A DNA stretch of 6,500 bases, taken from positions 1-6,500 of the forward strand of contig JAZDHC010000024.1 of NCBI GenBank assembly GCA_043806395.1. The letters run 5' to 3'. The DNA is from CG2-30-40-21 sp043806395. Lineage in GTDB: Bacteria > UBA9089 > CG2-30-40-21. The notes under the pieces were generated by a model. The model searched no databases, was not told where the DNA came from, and worked only from the letters and a program-made list of their open reading frames with translations. Positions 1 through 4,372 of this stretch are shown one piece after another. The position numbers and the translations under genes are program-made. The number at the start of each line of letters is the position of its first letter. Within the stretch, counting starts at the first letter, position 1.

Positions 1-57
1 TTCATCGTTTTTCATATGATTCCTTTCGGGCAAGGGGACATCATCTACAGAATACAA

Positions 58-86
58 CCCCCTAACCCCCTTTTCTAAGGGGGAAT
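58..86. repeat. C-rich/G-rich hairpin repeat
   Basis: A C5-TAA-C5 run leads into a hairpin with stem ccccctt (66-72) and aaggggg (77-83) around the loop ttct. Intergenic elements of this look (CCCCCTT, short loop, AAGGGGG) are familiar to me as dispersed repeats in several environmental bacterial genomes; that is recall, not a search. No T-run follows on either strand, so I do not call it an intrinsic terminator. It supplies the last codons and the TAG stop of the small ORF at 62-196. Confidence 0.55.
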
Positions 87-196
87 ATTGCACTCTCAAC
101 TAACCGCAAGCTTTCAAACAAAGGTGAACCGTCCCCGATTATTCCAAAGGCAACACCAATTGGGGCAAAAATAAACTTAAAATCTCTTTTATTCAT
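62..196 (-). pseudogene. 44-codon ORF, probably truncated remnant
   Basis: An ATG at 194-196 overlaps the stop codon of the upstream hydrolase remnant in the arrangement ATGAATAA, an 8-nt overlap typical of translationally coupled genes. The product begins MNKRDFKFIFAPIGVAFGII, which is hydrophobic and could be the start of a membrane or exported protein. After about 20 residues the reading frame runs through the GGGGACGGTTCACC-like motif (120-140) and the CCCCCTT/AAGGGGG hairpin (58-86), and then stops. I infer that a longer coupled gene was cut short by repeat insertion or deletion. I do not recognise the family, and the ORF may simply be fortuitous. Confidence 0.3.
120..140. repeat. GGGGACGGTTCACC-like dispersed motif
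   Basis: Read on the minus strand this is AATCGGGGACGGTTCACC followed by TTT. From memory, GGGGACGGTTCNC motifs recur at the edges of small mobile or REP-like elements in many bacterial genomes, sometimes near Y1/RAYT-type transposases. None is encoded in this window, so the assignment rests on the motif alone. It sits 34 nt from the CCCCCTT hairpin, which suggests a patch where several repeats have accumulated. Confidence 0.35.
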
Positions 197-677
197 GGCT
201 TATTCCTACTCCCTGCTTTGAATGCCTTTCGAAAAATTGCCACATCAACTCTGAAACAGAGATATCCATATTGACCTTTCCTACCTGACTTTCTGGCAAT
301 GAAGATTTACCGCCAGGCCAGGTGTGACCGCCGTCTTCCAGTGTCCACAAAATCACCTCTGAATCTTCTCTCCCAGGGGCATAAATAGTGCAGATCGCCT
401 TTCCTGTTCGGGTTTCTTTTTTATGTTCTTTGGGACATCCATTAATGTGTAAGTCATAAAATCGTTTTCTGCCATCAAAAGTTAAATACCGGCGATAATC
501 CCCTGATCCATATTGAGACTGAATACAGGAAGAGAATTTTCCCTCAATTAGAGAATACGGAGAATTCTGAAAGCTTTTCTCTTCCATCTTCTCTCTCAAC
601 CTTTCCTTTACTTTTTCTCTTATATTCCCTGCTTCTGTATCTCCTGCGGTCAGTCCAAGCAATATCCATAGACAACC

Positions 678-697
678 AAAGGATAGTACTATCCTTT
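678..697. repeat. 20-bp perfect palindrome
   Basis: The 20 bases from 678 to 697, centred on GGATAGTACTATCC with AAA and TTT flanks, equal their own reverse complement with no loop. The site lies inside the signal-peptide codons of the hydrolase remnant (K-R-I-V-L-S-F). It may be chance, a dimeric-protein binding site, or a relic of rearrangement close to the fusion point at about 703-718. Confidence 0.6.
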
Positions 698-702
698 TAA
701 GA

Positions 703-718
703 TACCTGATTACCTGAT
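703..718. repeat. Tandem 8-mer at gene-fusion junction
   Basis: The octamer tacctgat occurs twice head to tail. It falls where the four-helix-bundle-like N-terminus changes to the hydrolase signal peptide (codons 22-26 of the chimeric ORF). A short direct repeat at such a junction fits slippage or short-homology joining, but that is inference. Confidence 0.5.
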
Positions 719-779
719 ATATCAAGACAGCCAATTCGTCGGACAGTTCAAACGCTCTGTGTTTCGTATGGTCACGCAT
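711..779 (-). pseudogene. N-terminal fragment of four-helix-bundle protein (S23/TIGR02436-like)
   Basis: The first 23 codons, MRDHTKHRAFELSDELAVLIYQV, match the typical opening of the four-helix-bundle family (23S rRNA intervening-sequence/S23-like, TIGR02436). Members of that family characteristically start like MRDHxKLxAFELADELALxIY and run to roughly 115-130 residues. Only the first helix remains. The frame then passes directly into hydrolase signal-peptide codons. The strong AGGAGGG ribosome binding site upstream probably belonged to this gene. Family recognition is from memory of the motif; the truncation is plain from the sequence. Confidence 0.55.
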
Positions 780-800
780 TATTTCCCTCCTACAACCTAC

Positions 801-829
801 TGTTGCGTCAACTTTGACATGTCGCAACA
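801..829. repeat. Inverted repeat TGTTGCG/CGCAACA upstream of chimeric gene
   Basis: TGTTGCG (801-807) and CGCAACA (823-829) form a 7-bp inverted repeat with a 15-nt spacer, about 20-50 nt upstream of the chimeric start at 779. It directly abuts the composite palindromic element at 840-922. It could be an operator or simply the end of that element. Confidence 0.4.
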
Positions 830-839
830 AATATTCTGG

Positions 840-922
840 ATTCCTGCTGGAGTTTACCCTCGTGAAAACGGGGGCAGGAATGACAACAATCACCGAGTTG
901 TCATTCCTGCGAAAGCAGGAAT
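840..922. repeat. Composite inverted pair of REP-like (GCAGGAAT) elements
   Basis: Two copies of a familiar dispersed repeat (consensus GTCATTCCTGC, core, GCAGGAATC) lie head to head. Copy one has arms attcctgc (840-847) and gcaggaat (874-881) around a longer core. Copy two has arms attcctgc (903-910) and gcaggaat (915-922) around the tetraloop-like gaaa. Between them a perfect 14-bp inverted repeat (874-887 with 897-910, 9-nt loop) lets the whole element fold as alternative hairpins or a cruciform. Such elements are usually intergenic. Here it fills the spacer between the permease gene and the chimeric remnant. Confidence 0.75.
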
Positions 923-964
923 CTATCTTTATTTATCCGACACTTGAGAGTTGACACTACACTA

Positions 965-986
965 CAGCCTATAGTCTAATAGCCTA
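965..986 (+). repeat. Dispersed repeat CAGCCT..AGTCTA..TAGCCTA, copy 1
   Basis: The 22-nt stretch CAGCCTATAGTCTAATAGCCTA lies just downstream of the permease stop codon (copy split here: cagcctatag at 965-974, tctaatagccta at 975-986). It matches the reverse complement of 5588-5608 with one gap and two mismatches. Both copies are intergenic. The motif is internally repetitive (AGCCTATAG, AGCCTACAG). Confidence 0.6.
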
Positions 987-998
987 CAGCCTGAATAA

Positions 999-2138
999 TT
1001 AAATCAATGACCCCGGATCAAAGGCATCTCTCAGCCCATCCCCTAAGAGATTAAATGCCATGATAGTAATAAAGATAGCTGCACCAGGAACAAGTATCCA
1101 TGGGTGTTCAACCATATCTGATAGATTCATGGATGCGGTTAACATATTGCCCCAACTTGCCTGTGGCTCGCTTATTCCCAGCCCCAACAGGGAAAGGGCA
1201 GCTTCTCCAAGGATATATCCGGGGATACTTAAGGTTGCAGCAACGATTGCATAGGAAAGGGTATTGGGCAGGGCATGTTTGATGATGATAGAGATGTGAT
1301 GGCTACCCTGTGATCTGGCAGCCACAATATATTCCCTTTCACGGACAGACAAAATAATCCCCCTGATTACCCTTGCCATTCCAGCCCATCCAATAAAACT
1401 CATGATGCCAATAATAAGCAGATAAATAGCTGTGGAATTCAGATCCAAGGGGAAGGCAGCCCGAAGGGCAAGCAGGAGATAAAAATCAGGAAAGCACATG
1501 ATTATTTCCACTAATCTCATCAGGATAGTATCAATCATACCCCCAAAATACCCTGAAATACCACCAATAATCATCCCAAGGCTAAAGGAGATAAATATCC
1601 CAATAATACCCACAGAAAGGGAAATCCTTGCCCCATAAATAAGACGGGAAAGAATATCCCGTCCATTCCAATCACTTCCAAGAAGATAAAGATGGGCAGG
1701 CTCTGCTGCGCCAAATAAATGGATGTTGCAAGGGATTATACCCCACAGCCTGTAGGGCTCTCCTTTAATAAACAGGTGAAGATAATGCCGTTTTGAGGAT
1801 CCCGAATTCTGAATTCCAAATTCCGAATTCAAGATAGGAACATAACGCTTTTCATAATATTGGGTTAATTCTGTCTTATATTGATAAATGAATGGAATAA
1901 AGCTAAACCCCTCTGCATCAAAAAAGTGAATGGAAACAGGAGGGTGATATGGTTTCATGCGACATTCATAAGCAGCAGGATACGGGGCAATAATTTCAGC
2001 GAATAAGGCAATTGTGTATAAAAAAATGAGGACATACAAACTTACCATGGCTAATCTGTGCTTTTTAAGCCTATTGAAGGCAATCTTGATTGGAGAGAAG
2101 GATTCGTATTTAATATGCTCCTTTTTCTTAAATAACAT
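999..2138 (-). CDS. OppC/DppC-type ABC transporter permease
   Basis: This 379-residue inner-membrane permease belongs to the peptide/nickel/opine family (binding-protein-dependent transport, OppC subtype). An amphipathic N-terminus is followed by TM1 (about 30-51) ending in APYP. A long periplasmic stretch (about 52-150) precedes LLGSDWNGRDILSRLIYGARISLSVG (152-177), the OppC hallmark at the start of the transport domain. Further TM segments follow at about 178-197, 208-228, 236-257, 295-320 and 347-368. The EAA loop is EYIVAARSQGSHHISIIIKHALPN (269-292), and the C-terminus has LGDGLRDAFDP. OppC proteins are usually near 300 residues; the excess is in the periplasmic loop. AAGGTGA before the ATG is a fair ribosome binding site. 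It starts 9 nt after a coiled-coil gene. The expected partner OppB, the ATPases and the solute-binding protein are all absent from the window, so the substrate cannot be named. Residues 103-112 are encoded by a dispersed repeat. Confidence 0.93.
   Translation of the reverse strand: MLFKKKEHIKYESFSPIKIAFNRLKKHRLAMVSLYVLIFLYTIALFAEIIAPYPAAYECRMKPYHPPVSIHFFDAEGFSFIPFIYQYKTELTQYYEKRYVPILNSEFGIQNSGSSKRHYLHLFIKGEPYRLWGIIPCNIHLFGAAEPAHLYLLGSDWNGRDILSRLIYGARISLSVGIIGIFISFSLGMIIGGISGYFGGMIDTILMRLVEIIMCFPDFYLLLALRAAFPLDLNSTAIYLLIIGIMSFIGWAGMARVIRGIILSVREREYIVAARSQGSHHISIIIKHALPNTLSYAIVAATLSIPGYILGEAALSLLGLGISEPQASWGNMLTASMNLSDMVEHPWILVPGAAIFITIMAFNLLGDGLRDAFDPGSLI
1804..1830. repeat. GAATTC-type repeat inside permease gene
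   Basis: Four near-copies of a GAATTC/AAATTC unit occur in 27 nt (gaattctgaattccaaattc followed by cgaattc). Tandem GAATTCNGAATTC strings are familiar intergenic repeats in some environmental genomes. Here the string lies in frame within the permease and encodes LNSEFGIQNS (residues 103-112) in the extra-long periplasmic loop, where an insertion could be tolerated. Confidence 0.6.
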
Positions 2139-2147
2139 CTGTTCACC

Positions 2148-2669
2148 TTATGCCGCTATCTTCTCCTGTATCGCAAATTTTGTTTGCATCATAGCCTGTT
2201 CCAACCGTTCCATCCTTATCTCCAACTTTTCATGTTCTTCCCGCCTGACAATCACAGCATAAAGACTATCTATCCGTAGATTGGTCACATCCAACTTTCT
2301 GTTAATCTCATCAATCCGTATGGTATTCTTAAATATCTCATCCTTCAACTCTACCCGCAAAGCAGCTATTTCACCCCTTAATTCTGCCCGTAAATCATCT
2401 ATTTCACCCTTTAATTCTACCCGTAAAGCATCTATGCGTTTATTGGTTTCATCAATCCGCATGTTGGTCTTAGCTATCTCTTCCTTCAATTCCACCCTTA
2501 CTTGATCAATTCGTCTGCTTTGATCAACCAAATGAGTATTTATATCATTCATCCGATTATTCATACTTAGCAAAGCTATCTTAATCTCTTTATTCTCAGA
2601 CTTAATCGTACCCAGATCTGGTAACACCATATCTTGAAGAAGCTTTTTAAGGGGTTCTATCATATCCAT
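2148..2669 (-). CDS. Hypothetical coiled-coil protein with 11-residue repeats
   Basis: I do not recognise a functional family. The 173-residue product has no signal peptide or obvious membrane segment. Residues 1-20 (MDMIEPLKKLLQDMVLPDLG) look like a short globular or amphipathic head. Nearly everything from residue 21 to 165 is a charged, Leu/Ile-spaced coiled coil with recurrent RID and LRVELK motifs. Residues 81-113 are three consecutive 11-residue units (ALRVELKGEID, DLRAELRGEIA, ALRVELKDEIF), a hendecad pattern. The start at 2669 is preferred to the upstream in-frame ATG at 2717 because GGAGG lies 6 nt before it. The gene begins 74 nt after tRNA-Gln and ends 9 nt before the permease, so the two protein genes are probably co-transcribed. 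A structural, scaffolding or regulatory role is possible but not shown. Confidence 0.75.
   Translation of the reverse strand: MDMIEPLKKLLQDMVLPDLGTIKSENKEIKIALLSMNNRMNDINTHLVDQSRRIDQVRVELKEEIAKTNMRIDETNKRIDALRVELKGEIDDLRAELRGEIAALRVELKDEIFKNTIRIDEINRKLDVTNLRIDSLYAVIVRREEHEKLEIRMERLEQAMMQTKFAIQEKIAA
2331..2429. repeat. 33-bp tandem repeat, three units, within coiled-coil gene
   Basis: Three adjacent 33-nt units encode the 11-residue repeats of the coiled-coil protein. The units are closely similar at the DNA level: on the plus strand each carries a close variant of ctatttcaccctttaattct, followed by cccgtaaa or cccgcaaa. This suggests recent tandem duplication and possible copy-number variation between strains. 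Confidence 0.75.
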
Positions 2670-2743
2670 GCTTTTCCTCCATGACAATTTTTTATGTGTA
2701 ATTATTCCGTAGAACAATAGGTTGAGACTGCTGATAATATTTC

Positions 2744-2819
2744 TGGCTGGGGTGGAAGGATTCGAACCTTCGCAATGCGGGATCCAAAACCCCGTGCCTT
2801 ACCGCTTGGCGACACCCCA
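2744..2819 (-). tRNA. tRNA-Gln (anticodon UUG)
   Basis: The 76-nt minus-strand sequence folds as a complete tRNA. The acceptor stem is TGGGGTG with CACCCCA and includes the U1-A72 pair typical of tRNA-Gln. The D-arm has GCC with GGC. The anticodon stem CGGGG/TCCCG encloses the loop TTTTGGA, with anticodon TTG at 2785-2787. The T-arm is GAAGG, TTCGAAT, CCTTC. The discriminator is G and the terminal CCA is encoded. It lies 58 nt downstream of spoVG on the same strand. An ispE-spoVG-tRNA-Gln order is known to me from other bacteria, so co-transcription with and processing from that operon is likely. Confidence 0.97.
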
Positions 2820-2842
2820 ATGTAACAATTCCAGCATGGATT

Positions 2843-2868
2843 GGGCGAACACATGGGTTCGCCCCTAC
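2843..2868. repeat. Hairpin repeat family GTAGGGGC..GCCC, intergenic copy
   Basis: The stem gggcgaac (2843-2850) pairs with gttcgccc (2857-2864) around a 6-nt loop, followed by the characteristic cctac tail. It lies between the spoVG stop and tRNA-Gln. Read on the minus strand it matches 21 of 26 positions of the copy at 3216-3241 inside ispE. There is no T-run, so it is not a standard terminator, although it could influence processing or 3'-end stability between spoVG and the tRNA. Confidence 0.8.
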
Positions 2869-2877
2869 AGGCTTATC

Positions 2878-3165
2878 CTACCAATTAAACAAGTCCTCCG
2901 AATGCTCATCACCATTTGTAGTATGATATGCCTCCAGCACCTTGCCTTGAAGCATGTCTCTGAAATTAGCTGTTATTGGATGAGCAATATCCTTGAATAC
3001 CCCATTTTTCGTAATCCTGTTGGGCATAGCAATAAACATCGCATCCTGTCCTTGAATTACCTTAACATTGTGGACTACAAAGGCTTCATCAAAGGTAATG
3101 GATGCCCATGCCTTTAATTTTGAATCATTTTCTACCTTTTTTACCTTGATGCCTGTTATTTCCAT
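2878..3165 (-). CDS. spoVG: SpoVG family RNA/DNA-binding regulator
   Basis: The 95-residue product matches SpoVG along its whole length. It opens MEITGIKVKKVENDSKLKAWASITFDEAFVVHNVKVIQG and contains the signature FIAMPNRITKNGVFKDIAHPI (about 44-64). The family is usually 84-100 residues, so it is intact. SpoVG proteins bind nucleic acid and act as global post-transcriptional or transcriptional regulators. The name refers to sporulation in Bacillus, but the gene is widespread in non-sporulating bacteria and does not imply sporulation here. It starts 9 nt after ispE with GAGGAAAT as ribosome binding site, and tRNA-Gln follows. This is a conserved arrangement. Confidence 0.96.
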   Translation of the reverse strand: MEITGIKVKKVENDSKLKAWASITFDEAFVVHNVKVIQGQDAMFIAMPNRITKNGVFKDIAHPITANFRDMLQGKVLEAYHTTNGDEHSEDLFNW

Positions 3166-3174
3166 GGTATTTCC

Positions 3175-4041
3175 TCATCCTCCTGAGCTGACAATAAACA
3201 TATCCCATTCATCTGGTAGGGGCAGACCTATGTGTCTGCCCTTAAGTTTACAAACCACATTCTCTGCTTCTTCTTTAGTTCCTGTTATCCCAAAGACACA
3301 CGAGCCACTTCCGGACATCAATGCAGCAAGGCAGCCTGCATTCTTTAACTCATTCTTTATCACAGAGATTTGAGGATAATGGTTCAGGGTTACAGCCTCC
3401 AATCCATTATAAAGCCCTTCGCATATAGTTGTAATATCATTGTTCTTTATACCAGATGATATTATTTTAACTGTTTTTGCTTCATTTGTCAACTTAAATT
3501 TTAAGTTTTTATACACCCATGCGGTTGAAATATTAATTTTTGGGTAAACGATAACAAACCAAATATTGCAAAGATCAGGCAGCCCAGTTATTTTTGTTCC
3601 AATTCCTTCAGCCAGACATGTTCCGCCAATGATAAAAAAAGGTACATCAGCCCCCAGCTTTTCTCCAATCTGCATCAGTTCCTGTTTATTTAAGCCAAGC
3701 TCCCATAATTGGTTTAACCCTATCAATACGCTGGCTGCATCCGAGCTTCCACCACCAAGCCCTGCACCTTGAGGGATATGTTTGTCTATTTTAATGCTTG
3801 CCCCTTGATATTTATCAGTATATTCTCGCAGAAGCAATGCCGCTTTATAGGCTATATTAGATTCTGATGGAAGGTTCAAAGCAGGACACTCAAGGCTAAG
3901 CTCTTTAGCTTCCTCTATTTGAATAACATCATATAATCCTATTGTTTGCATTATTGAAACAATATTATGATAACCATCTGCTCTTTTATCAATCACATCA
4001 AGATATAGGTTTAGTTTTGCCGGAGCATAAATTTCTATCAT
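3175..4041 (-). CDS. ispE: 4-diphosphocytidyl-2-C-methyl-D-erythritol kinase
   Basis: IspE phosphorylates the 2-hydroxyl of CDP-methylerythritol with ATP, the fourth step of the MEP isoprenoid pathway, in the cytoplasm. The 288-residue length is normal for this GHMP kinase. Visible motifs are APAKLNLYLDV (6-16, with conserved Lys9), the ATP-binding loop PQGAGLGGGSSDAAS (90-104), the catalytic Asp of LGADVPFF (Asp132) and the third GHMP motif SGSGSCVFG (243-251). The start at 4041 overlaps the end of the divIC/ftsB-like gene by 4 nt (ATGA), which implies translational coupling. spoVG follows after 9 nt. Near the C-terminus, residues 268-276 (GRHIGLPLP) are encoded exactly by a palindromic dispersed repeat. 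It sits in the loop between the last helix and the final strand (WDMFIVSS), so activity is probably retained. Confidence 0.97.
   Translation of the reverse strand: MIEIYAPAKLNLYLDVIDKRADGYHNIVSIMQTIGLYDVIQIEEAKELSLECPALNLPSESNIAYKAALLLREYTDKYQGASIKIDKHIPQGAGLGGGSSDAASVLIGLNQLWELGLNKQELMQIGEKLGADVPFFIIGGTCLAEGIGTKITGLPDLCNIWFVIVYPKINISTAWVYKNLKFKLTNEAKTVKIISSGIKNNDITTICEGLYNGLEAVTLNHYPQISVIKNELKNAGCLAALMSGSGSCVFGITGTKEEAENVVCKLKGRHIGLPLPDEWDMFIVSSGG
3216..3241. repeat. Hairpin repeat family GTAGGGGC..GCCC, copy inside ispE
   Basis: The stem gggcagac (3220-3227) pairs with gtctgccc (3234-3241) around the loop ctatgt, preceded by the gtag tail. It matches the intergenic element at 2843-2868 in length and architecture. 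The two differ at five positions, four of which are paired compensatory changes in the stem. It lies in frame in ispE and encodes GRHIGLPLP. Confidence 0.8.
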
Positions 4042-4364
4042 TCCGCAGGTAATTTCTCCTTTGGTACAAACTTGATTATCTGCTCACCATCCTTCAGCAT
4101 CCCTGTTTTTCTTGCCTGACTTTCAATTTGAACTGGATCTGACCTCAATGCCTTAATCTCTTCTTTGAGCTGGATGATTTGCTGATCCTTTAATTTCATT
4201 TCATTGTTCAAGGCAATCTTCTGATTGTTCATTCTGATAAGGGTAATAAACCCACTTTTGCCAAAGATAAAAACAAAAAAGATGAAGACTACTATGCCGA
4301 TAAAAATCGTAAATTTTTGGCGAATCCATTCATTCTTCTTTTTCTTTGATAAAAATTTTCTCAT
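4038..4364 (-). CDS. DivIC/FtsB-family septum formation protein
   Basis: The 108-residue product has the layout of the FtsB/DivIC (septum formation initiator) family. A lysine-rich cytoplasmic tail (1-17) is followed by a single membrane anchor (about 18-35, FTIFIGIVVFIFFVFIFG), a periplasmic coiled coil (about 44-75) and the conserved C-terminal block QIESQARKTGMLKDGEQIIKFV (79-100, compare E.AR..GM.K.GE). Such proteins form a complex with FtsL and FtsQ in the divisome. Neither partner is in the window. AGGAAG upstream of the ATG overlaps the stop region of the preceding gene (8-nt gap), and the 3' end overlaps ispE by 4 nt. FtsB versus DivIC cannot be separated by sequence alone, so no symbol is given. 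Confidence 0.85.
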   Translation of the reverse strand: MRKFLSKKKKNEWIRQKFTIFIGIVVFIFFVFIFGKSGFITLIRMNNQKIALNNEMKLKDQQIIQLKEEIKALRSDPVQIESQARKTGMLKDGEQIIKFVPKEKLPAE

Positions 4365-4372
4365 CTTACTTC

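Larger units (their letters stand above)
189..779 (-). pseudogene. Chimeric remnant: PHB-depolymerase-like hydrolase without catalytic core
   Basis: This 196-residue product resembles the secreted PHB/feruloyl-esterase-type alpha/beta hydrolases (COG3509, LpqC-like). Residues 28-51 look like a signal peptide (KRIVLSFGCLWILLGLTAG, then DTEAG). Residues 52-68 are a charged helix, and residues 91-112 match the first strand of the fold (YLTFDGRKRFYDLHI). The next residues, from NGCPKE (113-118), match the C-terminal end of the family, including the catalytic-His segment EDGGHTWPGG (His152) and SVSELMWQFFERH. The family is usually about 300 residues or more. The whole middle, with the GxSxG nucleophile and acid residue, is missing without a frame change. 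An in-frame internal deletion has therefore left an inactive protein. The start is chosen at 779 because a strong AGGAGGG lies 6 nt upstream. Residues 1-23 come from an unrelated family (see 711-779). Confidence 0.72.

Noticed and set aside
780..893. N-terminal extension of the chimeric gene to position 893
   Set aside because: The extra 38 codons translate the repeat element, while the start at 779 has a strong AGGAGGG ribosome binding site and matches the four-helix family start.
903..935. Intrinsic terminator (hairpin followed by T-rich tatctttattt)
   Set aside because: The T-rich side is on the plus strand where no gene ends; it is better explained as a repeat copy. On the minus strand no T-run follows.
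759..947. Plus-strand ORF ending in VVIPAKAGIYLYL
   Set aside because: It is the translation of the GCAGGAAT dispersed repeat and overlaps the chimeric gene on the other strand; VIPAKAGIY is a familiar artefact of this repeat.
951..980. Plus-strand promoter TTGACA with TATAGT or TCTAAT
   Set aside because: TTGACA to TATAGT has only a 13-nt spacer, TCTAAT is weak, and no plus-strand gene follows.
2331..2429. CRISPR-like or phase-variation array
   Set aside because: The 33-bp units are contiguous without spacers and are coding (11-residue repeats). A multiple of three also means unit changes would not shift the frame.
2670..2717. Longer start for the coiled-coil gene
   Set aside because: The upstream ATG lacks a good ribosome binding site and the extension (MFYGIITHKKLSWRKS) does not fit the coiled coil; GGAGG favours 2669.
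2820..2877. Terminator between spoVG and tRNA-Gln
   Set aside because: The hairpin at 2843-2864 is a dispersed repeat with no T-run, and the spoVG to tRNA spacing fits co-transcription.
2722..3117. Plus-strand ORF across the tRNA and spoVG
   Set aside because: It is antisense to tRNA-Gln and spoVG; the VEGFEPSQCGIQNPVPYRLATPQ stretch is the usual false translation of an antisense tRNA.
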